This document shows, piece by piece, positions 19,470 to 28,743 of a DNA stretch of 64,000 bases. The stretch spans positions 1 through 64,000 of the forward strand of contig NZ_JAFLWI010000001.1 of NCBI RefSeq assembly GCF_017315945.1. Reading direction: 5' to 3'. The position numbers and the translations under genes are program-made. Position 1 is the stretch's first letter, and the number at the start of each line of letters is the position of its first letter. The notes under the pieces are model-generated. The model did no database searches, was not told the origin of the DNA, and saw nothing but the letters and a program-made list of their open reading frames with translations. This DNA is from Candidatus Enterococcus courvalinii. GTDB taxonomy: Bacteria; Bacillota; Bacilli; Lactobacillales; Enterococcaceae.

Positions 19470-20714
19470 TTATTTAGAATACAGCGGATATTTTTGAGTC
19501 AACTCACGAACACCTTGTTTCACTTCGTCTAATTGCGCATCGTCACCTTTAGATTGCAAAGCTTTCACAACAAGTTCAGCTACTTGAGCTGCATCTTCTT
19601 CTTTAAAGCCACGTGTAGTGATTGCGGGTGTCCCAATTCGGATACCACTTGTTTTGAAGGGACTCAACGTTTCAAATGGAATGGAGTTTTTATTTACTGT
19701 GATATTCACACTATCTAAAATCGCTTCTGCTTCTTTCCCATTAAGACCCATCTCGCGAACATCAATCAACATCAAATGGTTGTCAGTGGCACCAGAAATA
19801 ACACGTGTACCTGTTGCTTGGTTGAACACTTTAACCATCGCTTTCGCATTAGCAACAACTTGCTCGCTATATTCTTTGAACTCTGGTGTTAAAGCTTCTT
19901 TAAAGGCAGCCGCTTTTCCGGCAATCACATGCTCCAAGGGACCGCCTTGGATTCCTGGGAAGACAGCACTATTGATTTTTTTCGCTAATTCTTCACTGTT
20001 TGTTAAAATCATTCCACCACGTGGACCACGAAGTGTTTTATGTGTCGTTGTTGTTGTAATATCCGCATACGGTACTGGGCTCGGATGAACACCAGCAGCT
20101 ACTAAACCAGCAATATGCGCCATATCAACCATTAATTTTGCACCAACTTCATCAGCAATTTCTCTGAATTTCGCAAAATCAATTTCTCTTCCATAAGCAC
20201 TAGCACCTGCAACAATTAATTTTGGATGGTGTTTTCGTGCTAAGATTCGTACAACATTGTAGTCAATGACTTCTGTTGTTGGATCAACGCCGTAAGCCAC
20301 AAAATGATACGTTTTCCCACTGAAATTCACTGGTGATCCATGCGTTAAATGTCCACCTGCAGAAAGATCCATACCTAAAATCGTATCACCAGGTTCTACC
20401 AAGGCAAGGTATGCCGCAGTATTTGCTTGTGAACCAGAATGTGGTTGAACATTTGCAAATTTGGCACCAAATAATTCTTTGGCACGGTCAATTGCTAAGT
20501 TTTCCACGATATCGACAAATTCACAGCCACCATAGTAACGATGTCCAGGATATCCCTCAGCGTATTTGTTTGTTAAAATACTTCCTTGTGCTGCCATCAC
20601 CGCTTCAGAAACAACATTCTCAGAAGCAATCAGCTCCAAATTATTTTCTTGTCGCTCTTCCTCACGTGCAATTGCATTCCATAGATCAGGGTCAAACGTT
20701 TTGTAGTCTACCAC
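19470..20714 (-). CDS. glyA: Serine hydroxymethyltransferase
   Basis: PLP enzyme that interconverts serine and glycine while charging tetrahydrofolate. It has 414 residues. I chose the GTG at 20714 (protein [12 protein letters not shown]) because AAAGGAG lies 9 nt upstream; the TTG at 20720 is too close to it. PLP-lysine motif: [15 protein letters not shown] (about residues 220-234). Other family motifs: [14 protein letters not shown] and [13 protein letters not shown]. It follows ywlC in the conserved tdk-prfA-prmC-ywlC-glyA string and ends at a terminator. Confidence 0.97.
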   Translation of the reverse strand: MVDYKTFDPDLWNAIAREEERQENNLELIASENVVSEAVMAAQGSILTNKYAEGYPGHRYYGGCEFVDIVENLAIDRAKELFGAKFANVQPHSGSQANTAAYLALVEPGDTILGMDLSAGGHLTHGSPVNFSGKTYHFVAYGVDPTTEVIDYNVVRILARKHHPKLIVAGASAYGREIDFAKFREIADEVGAKLMVDMAHIAGLVAAGVHPSPVPYADITTTTTHKTLRGPRGGMILTNSEELAKKINSAVFPGIQGGPLEHVIAGKAAAFKEALTPEFKEYSEQVVANAKAMVKVFNQATGTRVISGATDNHLMLIDVREMGLNGKEAEAILDSVNITVNKNSIPFETLSPFKTSGIRIGTPAITTRGFKEEDAAQVAELVVKALQSKGDDAQLDEVKQGVRELTQKYPLYSK

Positions 20715-20784
20715 AAACAACAGCTCCTTTTAACTAGTATACTGCATTGTATCATACTAAAAATTCATCGTAAAAAGTATTAGA

Positions 20785-21807
20785 CTATTTTTCAAAATAA
20801 TTTTGAGCCGCCGCTTTTTTCAAACGATTCATGTAAGCGACACCTAGCCCTTCGTTAGGGAAAACTTGAACAAAAATCAAGTCCAATCCAAGCATTGGTT
20901 CATCTAAACCACGTAGACCTGCAAATAAACCTTTTGCCGCAGCTTCAACAGAATCATCATGAAACATGTACACAGCTGCTGTATTAAATCGTGATTCTTC
21001 TGCAACTTTTGGGCCAGCAATCACACCCACTCTGAGACCTTTAGTTTTTGCCCATTTGATAGCATCTGCCCAATCTTCCGTATGAACCATCAAAACTTTT
21101 GTGTCAGGTGAATAATGTTTATATTTCATTCCTGGTGATTTTGGTGTCTCAGATTCTTTCACCAGATGTTGATCCACAGAAACCTCTCCTACAACTTCTT
21201 CTAGCTGTTCCTTTGTCACCGCTCCTGGACGTAAAATCATTGGTGCTGTATTAGGGTTACTTAAATCAATCACGGTTGATTCTACACCAATTCGAGTTGC
21301 TCCATCCTCAATGATCCCAGTGATTTTCCCATGTAAATCGTGGTACACATGGTCGGCTGTCGTCGGACTTGGCTTACCTGACGTGTTTGCACTAGGACCA
21401 ACTAGAGGTACACCCGCTTGGCGAATAACCTCAAGTGTTTTTTTGTTATCTGGCATCCGAAAAGCAGCTGTGGATAAGCCACCAGTTACGATACTTGGTA
21501 ACTTGTCCTTTTTGATTTCAAAAATCATCGTCAAGGGTCCGGGCCAGAAATTTTCAACAATTTTAGCCGTTGCAGGATGAAAGTTATCCACATATTCTTT
21601 TACTTGGTCAAATGAAGCAACATGGATGATCAACGGATTATCTTGTGGTCGTCCTTTTACCGCAAATACCTTCGCAACTGAATCGGCTAAAAGTGCATTA
21701 GCACCTAATCCGTAGACCGTTTCTGTTGGAAAAGCTACCAGTGATCCTTCGCGTAATGCTTGGGCCGCTTCTTTCAGTTCTGATTCATTATATCGTTTTG
21801 TTTCCAC
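20785..21807 (-). CDS. ywlC: Threonylcarbamoyl-AMP synthase (Sua5/YwlC)
   Basis: Makes threonylcarbamoyl-AMP for the t6A modification at tRNA position 37. It has 340 residues with a YrdC domain (about 10-195; KGRPQDNPLIIHV, GPSANTSGKPSPTT) and a C-terminal Sua5 domain (about 215-335; SPGMKYKHYSP is the linker motif). The start is GTG at 21807. It lies between prmC and glyA; the 196 bp upstream hold a cluster of DnaA-box-like sites. Confidence 0.94.
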   Translation of the reverse strand: METKRYNESELKEAAQALREGSLVAFPTETVYGLGANALLADSVAKVFAVKGRPQDNPLIIHVASFDQVKEYVDNFHPATAKIVENFWPGPLTMIFEIKKDKLPSIVTGGLSTAAFRMPDNKKTLEVIRQAGVPLVGPSANTSGKPSPTTADHVYHDLHGKITGIIEDGATRIGVESTVIDLSNPNTAPMILRPGAVTKEQLEEVVGEVSVDQHLVKESETPKSPGMKYKHYSPDTKVLMVHTEDWADAIKWAKTKGLRVGVIAGPKVAEESRFNTAAVYMFHDDSVEAAAKGLFAGLRGLDEPMLGLDLIFVQVFPNEGLGVAYMNRLKKAAAQNYFEK

Positions 21808-21810
21808 AGT

Positions 21811-21997
21811 CTATCCACATCCTTTTTTTTGAAAATCCTTGATTTTTAACGATTTATCCTCAGGTTATCCCCATATTGTTGATAAGTTATTTGTCAATAG
21901 TGGATAAGTATGTTGATAAGTTTTAAAATCGCTTTTTTAACTGTTATATCAGTGTTCTTTTATTATAAAAAAACATTAAAAAATTTTTTCATCCACA
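21811..21997. promoter_or_regulatory. Cluster of DnaA-box-like 9-mers
   Basis: Seven close matches to TTATCCACA in 187 bp: CTATCCACA (21811), TTATCCTCA (21854), TTATCCCCA (21865), and on the minus strand TTATCAACA (21877-21885), TTATCCACT (21899-21907), TTATCAACA (21911-21919), then plus TCATCCACA (21989). Each differs from consensus by one base. An A/T-rich run (21960-21990) lies beside them. The sites are seen; DnaA binding is inferred. Confidence 0.6.
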
Positions 21998-22003
21998 GAC
22001 CTG

Positions 22004-22840
22004 TTAATAAACTTGGATCATTCGTTCATTTCCAGATAAATCTTTTTTTACTCTGACTGTTTTATGTGGAAATGCCTCTTGAAAGATTTTTTGAACCGCC
22101 TTTCCTTGACGAAAACCGATCTCAAGAAAAATCTTTCCTTCTTTAGTCAAAGCAGCGGGTGCTTCTTTTGCTATTTTTCGATAAATTGCTAAACCATCAT
22201 CCTCTGCAAACAACGCCATTTTCGGTTCAAACGTCCGAACACTTTCATCCATCAATTGCCATTCTTTGCGACTGATATACGGTGGGTTAGAAACAATCAC
22301 ATCGAAGCGTTGACCTAAGACTGGTTCCAACGTATCCCCTAGATAAAAATCGATTTCTATTTGTTCTTTTTCAGCATTTTCTTTTGCGACATCAAGTGCA
22401 GACACAGATAAATCTACTGCCGAAACTTGCCAATCTGGTCTTTCAGCTTTTAAGCTAATGGCAATTGCACCTGTACCCGTTCCAATGTCAATAACCGCTT
22501 GTTCAGAATTCGTTACTTCCCCTAAGCACCAGTCCACCAATTCTTCTGTTTCTGGTCGCGGAATAAGAGTTGCCTCCGTTACTTTTAGTCGATGACCATA
22601 AAAATCTGCATAGCCCAATAAATATTGGGGGGGGTGATTTTCTAGTAGTAATTTCATATCCGTTTGGATTAAGTGCTGATCCGCTTCTGAAATCGCCTCA
22701 TTCATATGCAGTAACCAATCTAATTTTTGCCATTTTTTTCTTTCCAGAAATAAGAATTGGATACTATAACCTTCTTTGCCTTGTGCCTCTAAAAAAGAAG
22801 AAGCCCCTAACAAGGCTTCTCGATATGTCTTCTTATCCAT
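22004..22840 (-). CDS. prmC: PrmC, release factor glutamine methyltransferase
   Basis: Methylates the GGQ glutamine of RF1/RF2. It has 278 residues. I chose the ATG at 22840, which overlaps the prfA stop by 8 nt (ATGGATAA). SAM motif I is [15 protein letters not shown], and the catalytic motif VSNPPYIS is intact (about residue 180). The N-terminal helical domain binds the release factor. A run of eight C residues lies inside the coding strand (complement of 22627-22634). Confidence 0.96.
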   Translation of the reverse strand: MDKKTYREALLGASSFLEAQGKEGYSIQFLFLERKKWQKLDWLLHMNEAISEADQHLIQTDMKLLLENHPPQYLLGYADFYGHRLKVTEATLIPRPETEELVDWCLGEVTNSEQAVIDIGTGTGAIAISLKAERPDWQVSAVDLSVSALDVAKENAEKEQIEIDFYLGDTLEPVLGQRFDVIVSNPPYISRKEWQLMDESVRTFEPKMALFAEDDGLAIYRKIAKEAPAALTKEGKIFLEIGFRQGKAVQKIFQEAFPHKTVRVKKDLSGNERMIQVY

Positions 22841-23906
22841 TTTGCATAGCTTCCAGTTTAGAAGTTTGATCATACATAATCAAGGCGTCTACGATTTCAT
22901 CTAATTTTCCAGCTAAAATTTGATCTAATTTTTGAATCGTTAACCCGATTCGGTGATCAGTTACTCGGTTTTGCGGGAAGTTATACGTACGGATACGCTC
23001 TGAACGATCACCTGTCCCAACCGCTGATTTTCTAGTTGCATCGTACTCGCTTTGTGCTTCTTGTTGGATTTTGTCATACACACGCGCACGTAGAATCTTC
23101 ATTGCTTTTTCTCGGTTCTTCAACTGTGAACGTTCATCTTGCATTGCTACCACGATTCCTGTTGGTAAGTGAGTCAAACGAACAGCAGATGCCGTTTTAT
23201 TGACGTGCTGTCCACCGGCACCAGATGCGTGATAAATATCTGTACGAATGTCTTTGTCTTCAATATCGATTTCAACTTCTTCTGCTTCTGGCATAACAAC
23301 AACTGTAGCTGTTGATGTATGGATGCGCCCTTGTGATTCAGTTGATGGTACACGTTGTACACGATGTGCGCCACTTTCATATTTTAATTTTGAATACACA
23401 TTTTCACCAGTAATCATCATGATCACTTCTTTGTATCCGCCAATACCAGTGATATTTGCTTCCATCACTTCAGTTTTCCAACCTTGTGCTTCTGCATATT
23501 TTTGGTACATATTGAATAAATCTCCTGCGAACAAGGCTGCTTCGTCTCCGCCAGCAGCGCCACGGATTTCCATAATAATATTCTTATCATCATTGGGATC
23601 TTTCGGTAAAAGTAAGATTTTGATGCGATCTTCTAAAACTTCTTTTTCTTTTTTTAGATCCGCTAACTCTTCTTTTGCCATTTCAGCCATTTCATCATCG
23701 AGCTTTTCACCTAAAAGTTCTTCCGTATCAGAAATTCCTTGGACAACTTCTTTATAACGACGATAAACTTCAACTGTTTCACGCGTATTTGCTTCTTCTT
23801 TTGATAATTCCATAAAGCGTTTTGTATCCGTAATCACTTCTGGGTCACTCAGTAACTCACCCAGTTCTTCATAACGGTCTTCAATTGATTGTAATTGATC
23901 GTACAT
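22833..23906 (-). CDS. prfA: Peptide chain release factor 1
   Basis: RF1, which recognises UAA and UAG stops. It has 357 residues. The catalytic motif [10 protein letters not shown] (about 228-237) and the anticodon-like P-A/V-T region (here VPSTESQGR) are present; the C-terminus is normal. It is preceded by tdk (2-nt gap) and overlaps prmC, its modifying enzyme. Confidence 0.98.
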   Translation of the reverse strand: MYDQLQSIEDRYEELGELLSDPEVITDTKRFMELSKEEANTRETVEVYRRYKEVVQGISDTEELLGEKLDDEMAEMAKEELADLKKEKEVLEDRIKILLLPKDPNDDKNIIMEIRGAAGGDEAALFAGDLFNMYQKYAEAQGWKTEVMEANITGIGGYKEVIMMITGENVYSKLKYESGAHRVQRVPSTESQGRIHTSTATVVVMPEAEEVEIDIEDKDIRTDIYHASGAGGQHVNKTASAVRLTHLPTGIVVAMQDERSQLKNREKAMKILRARVYDKIQQEAQSEYDATRKSAVGTGDRSERIRTYNFPQNRVTDHRIGLTIQKLDQILAGKLDEIVDALIMYDQTSKLEAMQNG

Positions 23907-23908
23907 GC

Positions 23909-24499
23909 TTATTCTCCTTCTTTGATAACTGGTGGATGAAAATAATGATGTCTACATACTGGATAGTATGCTTCATTTCCACCAATTTGGACTTGATCTC
24001 CTTCATAGACAGGCTGATCGTCGATATAATGTAAATTCATGATTGCTTTTTTGTGACAGAACCAACAGATTGTTTTCATTTCTTCAATCTTGTCTGCATA
24101 AAGCAATAAGTATTTTGATCCTTCAAATAACTCATTTCGAAAATCATTTTTCAAACCAAATGCCATAACTGGAATATTTAGTTCGTCAACAATTCTTGTG
24201 AACGCAATGACATGTTTTTTCTTCAAAAATTGCGCTTCATCAATCAAGACACAATAAGGTCTTTTTTCATCAATCATTTGGCTAATCAATTCAAATACAT
24301 CTGTTTCTTCAAAAACCGGTATGGCTTCTCGTTTCAATCCAATTCGACTTGAAACTACACCAATCCCATCACGTGTATCAACACCACTGGTCATTAATAC
24401 AATATTTTTCCCTTGTTCTTCGTAGTTATGTGCTACTTTTAGAATCTCAATTGTTTTACCGCTATTCATTGCGCCATATTTAAAAAAAAGTTGTGCCAT
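23909..24499 (-). CDS. tdk: Thymidine kinase
   Basis: Phosphorylates thymidine to dTMP. It has 196 residues, type II. P-loop GAMNSGKT (about 9-16), the DEAQF motif, and two zinc-binding Cys pairs (CWFCHKK and VCRHHYFH). First gene of the tdk-prfA-prmC-ywlC-glyA run. The ATG follows AAGGTGAACGAATAA. Confidence 0.97.
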   Translation of the reverse strand: MAQLFFKYGAMNSGKTIEILKVAHNYEEQGKNIVLMTSGVDTRDGIGVVSSRIGLKREAIPVFEETDVFELISQMIDEKRPYCVLIDEAQFLKKKHVIAFTRIVDELNIPVMAFGLKNDFRNELFEGSKYLLLYADKIEEMKTICWFCHKKAIMNLHYIDDQPVYEGDQVQIGGNEAYYPVCRHHYFHPPVIKEGE

Positions 24500-24747
24500 T
24501 TATTCGTTCACCTTCCAGTTTGTTCCTAAGGTATTATACTTGATTTTCATCATTTTTTACAGTGACAATTTTTAACCAGGCTGAAATAAGTTTGAAAAGT
24601 CATTTTTAGTTGTCTCAAATCCCCCTCAGCAAAGAGGAGACTCGTCTTGTTTTTTTCTTTGAACCAACATAATAAACTTTGTTTCAACTGACATGAAAAT
24701 TTATGGTACAATCAGTTTCTCATCAATGAGAGCAAAGGAGATTTTCT

Positions 24748-25347
24748 ATGTCTGAAAATGTTTTTAACCAGATGGCGAATCATTACGACACACCTGACAG
24801 ATTAGCGCTCGCAGAAATTATTCGTGCAGAAATTCGTCAAAATTTACCCAAAGAAACAAACCAAAAAGTTTTTATTGACTATGGTGGCGGTACTGGACTT
24901 GTTAGTTTACCCTTGGCAAACTTATTCAAGGAGACTTGGATCATGGACGCTTCTGAAGCAATGTTAACTGTTACTGATCAAAAAATAACTCATGGTCACT
25001 TACGTGATGTGTATACTCAGTTAGCCGACCTAACGAATGATTTACCTAACCAAAAAGCAGATTTTCTATTGGTATCTTTAGTACTTTTACATATTCCCGA
25101 TACTAAATTGATTCTTAAAAAGCTGGCAGATCTATTAAATCCTGGTGGTCAGTTATTCATTATCGACTTTAATAAAAACGAGGCAGTCAATCATCCAAAA
25201 GTCCATAATGGATTTGAGCATGAAGAGTTGAAACAATCATTGGCAGAAGCTGGACTAACACCACTCAAACTAGAAACTTTCCATGAAGGAGAAAATCTTT
25301 TTATGAAGCAACCAGCTTCTTTATTTTTAGCCATTAGCCAGAAATAA
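24748..25347 (+). CDS. Class I SAM-dependent methyltransferase
   Basis: 199-residue Rossmann-fold methyltransferase of the small UbiE/Methyltransf_11 type. SAM-binding motif I is FIDYGGGTGLVSL (about residues 43-55), with the acidic residue of motif II in WIMDASEAM. Its substrate cannot be read from the sequence. GCAAAGGAG precedes the ATG. It stands alone, with a strong terminator shared with lepB. Confidence 0.85.
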   Translation: MSENVFNQMANHYDTPDRLALAEIIRAEIRQNLPKETNQKVFIDYGGGTGLVSLPLANLFKETWIMDASEAMLTVTDQKITHGHLRDVYTQLADLTNDLPNQKADFLLVSLVLLHIPDTKLILKKLADLLNPGGQLFIIDFNKNEAVNHPKVHNGFEHEELKQSLAEAGLTPLKLETFHEGENLFMKQPASLFLAISQK

Positions 25348-25392
25348 AAAAACCAAGAAACAATCTTCAAAGATTGTTTCTTGGTTTTTTCG
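25346..25392. terminator. Bidirectional terminator, methyltransferase / lepB
   Basis: AAAAAACCAAGAAACAATCTT pairs perfectly with AAGATTGTTTCTTGGTTTTTT, one of the strongest stems in the window. It can also end the lepB transcript after its repeats. Confidence 0.95.
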
Positions 25393-25401
25393 TTAGTTGC
25401 A

Positions 25402-25433
25402 TTTTGTATTTAGTGCGTTTTGTATTTAGTGCG
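25402..25433. repeat. Two perfect 16-bp tandem copies
   Basis: TTTTGTATTTAGTGCG at 25402-25417 and again at 25418-25433. Confidence 0.9.
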
Positions 25434-25507
25434 TTTCTTTTCTACAATCAGTCGTCTAAGTATTTCTCCATGAAATGAACAGCTACTTTTGAAAAAAATT
25501 TCTTATT

Positions 25508-25712
25508 GCCTGAAGCTAACCGCTTGGAGTCATAACCTTATACACAGTGTTCAAGAAGTAACTCCAATAAATAAGCCTAAATTTCACAACCTTATCCACG
25601 GTGTTCCTAAAGCAACTTCTCGAAATAACTTTCAACTATTCAAAAATATGAAATGCTATTTTTGTCAGTTGCTCTTTATTTTTTCGAAGCTGATCGCTTT
25701 ACGCCGCAACCT
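25508..25712 (-). repeat. 3'-UTR palindromic repeats after lepB
   Basis: Minus-strand copies: 25590-25712 is a nearly full copy starting GGTTGCGGCGTAAAGCG directly after the lepB stop, and 25508-25589 is a partial second copy. The 364-bp gap 25348-25711 holds the terminator, the 16-bp tandem and these repeats. Confidence 0.8.
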
Positions 25713-26284
25713 TAACTAATCAACGAAATTTCTGTTAACGGCCAATAACGGAAAACTACTTTTCCCTGAACCAATTTCTCATCAACTAACCCAAAAATTC
25801 GGCTATCTTTTGAAATCAAACGATTATCGCCTAACACCAAATAATTTCCTTCTGGCACTGTGTACTCAAAATCACTAGTAAAAGTTGTCGAATTTTCCGC
25901 TTGAATTTGGAATGATTCATTATAGGAATACTCGTTTTGCAATTTGTCATTCGCAAACTTTTCTTTGTACTCATCCAAATAAGATTCATCATATTCTTTC
26001 CCATTGATTGTCAGTTGATCGTTGACCATCTTCACCGTGTCACCAGGCATCCCAATGATTCGTTTCACGATCATTCGCTCTTCTTCTTCTGGTTCTTTCG
26101 TGGTAATAATATCAAAACGCTCATATTTTGAAATTTTAGATGAAATCAATCGCTGCCCATCACTTAATGTTGGATCCATCGAATGACCATTGACAGTGAC
26201 TGGTGTAAAGACAAAGACTCTAGCTAGCAAAATAGCTGCTAAAACGAGAATCAATACGCCCCAGTTTTTCAAAAAATTTTTCAC
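25712..26284 (-). CDS. lepB: Signal peptidase I
   Basis: Membrane-bound serine protease that removes secretory signal peptides. It has 190 residues, with one N-terminal transmembrane segment (about 8-28). The catalytic Ser lies in GHSMDPTL (Ser about 37) and the catalytic Lys in MIVKRIIGMPGD. The box D/E motif VLGDNRLISKDSR is present (usually GDNR..S.DSR). The stop codon directly abuts a 3' repeat. Single gene. Confidence 0.95.
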   Translation of the reverse strand: MKNFLKNWGVLILVLAAILLARVFVFTPVTVNGHSMDPTLSDGQRLISSKISKYERFDIITTKEPEEEERMIVKRIIGMPGDTVKMVNDQLTINGKEYDESYLDEYKEKFANDKLQNEYSYNESFQIQAENSTTFTSDFEYTVPEGNYLVLGDNRLISKDSRIFGLVDEKLVQGKVVFRYWPLTEISLIS

Positions 26285-26459
26285 ACTATCCCTCCTTTTG
26301 TCTTCTGTATTCGTTTTTTATTCTCTTTATTCGTTTAAAAATAAAAGTTGATAACATAAGATTATGCTTACCTTTTATTCTACATTTTTTACAGAATAAA
26401 GAAAAGAAAAAGTGTCATTTTTAGTAACCTCTGTCTTTCAAATTTTGGCATAAAAAAGA

Positions 26460-26528
26460 AAAACTTGCCTCTTTTCCAAAAGAAACGATCTGTTTTCTTT
26501 TAGAAATGTTTACAAGCAAGTCTCACTT
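26460..26528 (-). terminator. Intrinsic terminator of the 27769-26532 gene pair
   Basis: Minus strand GACTTGC ... GCAAGT outer stem with an inner TTTCTAAAAGAAAA / TTTTCTTTTGGAAA helix, followed by TTTTTC. Confidence 0.6.
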
Positions 26529-26531
26529 TTT

Positions 26532-27308
26532 TTATGAGTGTTTTCGACGCTGGCTTCGACTGTACACAATTGGTTCTTCAGTAACAGTTTGAGCTTGTTC
26601 TTTTTTCGCAATCAATTTTAGACGATAAGGCTCATGATACCGTAAGCCATCTTTCACAAAATCACCGCCAATAATAAAAAGTCCTACTGGATTGATTGTT
26701 TCTTGGCTAGCTTTTGTATAGATTTTACCAACCTCAACTAGTTCCGAATAGTTTTTCCCAATCTTCAACACATATTCATGTTCACTGACTTTTTTGACAT
26801 AATAATATGGATATAACGTATTGCGATCAACTAAAAAACCATCCATTCGACCAAGATCATTGACTTTGATTTGTCCATTTTCAATCAAGTAACTCATATT
26901 TTCAGCCAATTGCAGCTGATAATCCTCATTGTAGTCAACAGTCACTTCTTCTGTGTCAACTGATTGAAGTGTATTTCCTGTTTGAATGCCGCTTTCTGTT
27001 TGGATATTGAAGGCTTCATCTGGCAAATACTTAACAAATACTTGCGTGACATCTGCTTTCGAATTTTTATCAAAAAAGTAATAAAAAACGTTTAAAACGA
27101 TAAAATAAACTAAAACTAAAAAAACAATTCCATAAAGGAAAAATTGTAAATAGTTCTGATTTTGCCATAAACCAAAAATGATTCGCAATAAATACATCGT
27201 TGGAATCACACTTAAAATCGTGTATCCGCGATTCAAATATTTTGGACTAATATCCAAATAACCTAAAAATTTATGCACACCATTGATCAAATCTAATAGA
27301 AAGGTCAT
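26532..27308 (-). CDS. Membrane protein, DUF6681-like
   Basis: 258-residue protein with two hydrophobic helices (about residues 28-48 and 55-78) followed by a soluble domain of about 180 residues. The domain has repeated beta strands (DGFLVDRNTLYPYYYVKKV, YVLKIGKNYSELVEVG). The tail is basic (SRSQRRKHS). It resembles the DUF6681 family of lactic acid bacteria (from memory). Its start overlaps the stop of the upstream Ser/Thr-rich gene by 4 nt, so the two are probably made together. Function unknown. Confidence 0.6.
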   Translation of the reverse strand: MTFLLDLINGVHKFLGYLDISPKYLNRGYTILSVIPTMYLLRIIFGLWQNQNYLQFFLYGIVFLVLVYFIVLNVFYYFFDKNSKADVTQVFVKYLPDEAFNIQTESGIQTGNTLQSVDTEEVTVDYNEDYQLQLAENMSYLIENGQIKVNDLGRMDGFLVDRNTLYPYYYVKKVSEHEYVLKIGKNYSELVEVGKIYTKASQETINPVGLFIIGGDFVKDGLRYHEPYRLKLIAKKEQAQTVTEEPIVYSRSQRRKHS

Positions 27309-27769
27309 TGATTATCACCTACTTGCTGATTACTCATTTGTGTTCCTGCTTTTTGTGTTGTAGCAGCATCTTGCGAGTTCACTGTCTCTGCTTCTGGTGT
27401 TGCATCATTTTCAGTCGCCTCACTAGTCGTAGTGGAATCATCTTCAGTTCCAGATGAACTTGTGGTTGGTGCTTGATTATTCGTATCGTTATTCACTGAT
27501 CCAGAATCCACTACACCAAAACTATCTTTTGAACTACTTGTAGGTGTTTCATAAGTTGTTGAATCTGTTGTTTCAACTCCTGCTTCTGTTGATTGAGTGT
27601 TTGGTAAAGAAGAACTGGTCGGTGTTGTTTCTTCTGTCGTTGGCGGCGTGGAGTTTGAGCTAGGAGCCCGATAACTTGAGCTATTGACTACGCCGGTTGC
27701 AGTTGCCACGATTGTTGAAATGGTCAACACTGCGATTGGTTTTAAAATCGGTGCTACTTTTCGCATCAT
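27305..27769 (-). CDS. Ser/Thr-rich secreted or anchored protein
   Basis: 154-residue protein with a short basic N-terminus (MMRKVAPILK), one hydrophobic stretch (about 12-28), then a low-complexity tail rich in Ser, Thr, Glu and Pro with no Cys. The hydrophobic stretch could be a signal peptide or an uncleaved anchor; no LPXTG motif is present. The tail looks like an extracytoplasmic linker. It is translationally coupled (4-nt overlap) to the DUF6681-like membrane protein. AAGGAAGAG precedes the ATG. Function unknown. Confidence 0.6.
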   Translation of the reverse strand: MMRKVAPILKPIAVLTISTIVATATGVVNSSSYRAPSSNSTPPTTEETTPTSSSLPNTQSTEAGVETTDSTTYETPTSSSKDSFGVVDSGSVNNDTNNQAPTTSSSGTEDDSTTTSEATENDATPEAETVNSQDAATTQKAGTQMSNQQVGDNQ

Positions 27770-27861
27770 ATCTCTTCCTTTTCTACTATCATCTGATCTT
27801 TCTATGATACTTGATATTTATCATAATTCTTTTATTTTTTTCTTACGTTTTTATGAAGTTT

Positions 27862-28587
27862 TTATTGATTCGCTAAATATTCCTTTGCTTCACGATTCAC
27901 TTTTTTCAAATCAATCCCTTGTTGTTTAGCAGAAAATACACAGCCGCAATAACATTGGCGATAGATATCGTATTCCTTACACATCTGAATCGAACGTTCA
28001 TAGCCCTTATTTTTCTTAAAGTCACTTGGCAAATAATGAGTTCCATATATTTTTTGGACATCCATTCCAATTTGATTGATTAATGCCGCATTTTTTTTGG
28101 GCGAGATCGTTAGGGCACTCCCAAAATAATCATAGCCTAAGTCTTGTGCTTTTTGTGCCACTAGATCCAAGCGCATATTAAAGCAAGCTGTGCAACGTGC
28201 GCCACCTTCTTTTTCATTTTCTAACTGATTTTCCAAAACCATTTTGTTAAAGACGCTAGGACGATACTCATCAACGATTAATTTTACTTGATGACTCGTA
28301 TTTCTATTAAATTCATCAACAAATCGTTGTTGCTCTGCTAGTCGACGTAAATACTCACTTTTAGGATGAATATTCGAGTTCGAGAAGAATAAAGTAACTT
28401 CTGCATGTTCTGACATAAATTCTAATGTGTGCGTGCTGCAAGGAGCACAACAAGTGTGGATTAAAATGGTTGGCTTTTTCTGTGCCTGTTCCCATTGTTT
28501 GATCATTTTTTTTAGAACAGAATCATAATTTATTTTTTGATTCTTCATTTTTTCAACTATTTCTGTGGCATCAACTACTTCCGTCAC
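27862..28587 (-). CDS. queH: QueH, epoxyqueuosine reductase
   Basis: Iron-sulfur/iron enzyme for the last step of queuosine synthesis in tRNA. It has 241 residues. The DUF208/QueH cysteine motifs are all visible: HTCCAPCSTHTL, GARCTACFNMRLD and RQCYCGCVFS. The start is GTG at 28587 with AGAGGTG 7 nt upstream. Alone, divergent from ktrB. No other queuosine genes are in the window. Confidence 0.93.
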   Translation of the reverse strand: MTEVVDATEIVEKMKNQKINYDSVLKKMIKQWEQAQKKPTILIHTCCAPCSTHTLEFMSEHAEVTLFFSNSNIHPKSEYLRRLAEQQRFVDEFNRNTSHQVKLIVDEYRPSVFNKMVLENQLENEKEGGARCTACFNMRLDLVAQKAQDLGYDYFGSALTISPKKNAALINQIGMDVQKIYGTHYLPSDFKKNKGYERSIQMCKEYDIYRQCYCGCVFSAKQQGIDLKKVNREAKEYLANQ

Positions 28588-28678
28588 GCCAGTTCACCTC
28601 TTTTTAAAATGTTGCTTCATTATATGCTATTTTTTCATAAACAAAAAGACGAATCTCACACTTATTTTAGCGATTTTT

Positions 28679-28708
28679 TTGAGCTTTTGCATTTGCACCT
28701 GTTATACT
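28679..28708 (+). promoter_or_regulatory. Likely ktrB promoter
   Basis: TTGAGC (28679-28684), 18-nt spacer, TATACT (28703-28708), ahead of AGAAGGAGG. Confidence 0.6.
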
Positions 28709-28743
28709 GTTAGCAACCACTCAAAGAAGGAGGCTTGCTTTTT

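Noticed and set aside
19618-20088. 156-codon frame antisense to glyA
   Set aside because: Shadow of glyA; no independent support.
21811-21997. Chromosomal origin (oriC)
   Set aside because: DnaA-box-like sites are present but no dnaA, dnaN or rpmH lies near; I keep it as a cluster, not an origin.
23248-23757. 169-codon frame antisense to prfA
   Set aside because: Shadow of a strongly coding opposite strand, Ser/Ile-rich, with no ribosome site.
25489-25719. 76-codon plus-strand frame before lepB
   Set aside because: It lies inside the repeat tract and reads the repeats; no ribosome site.
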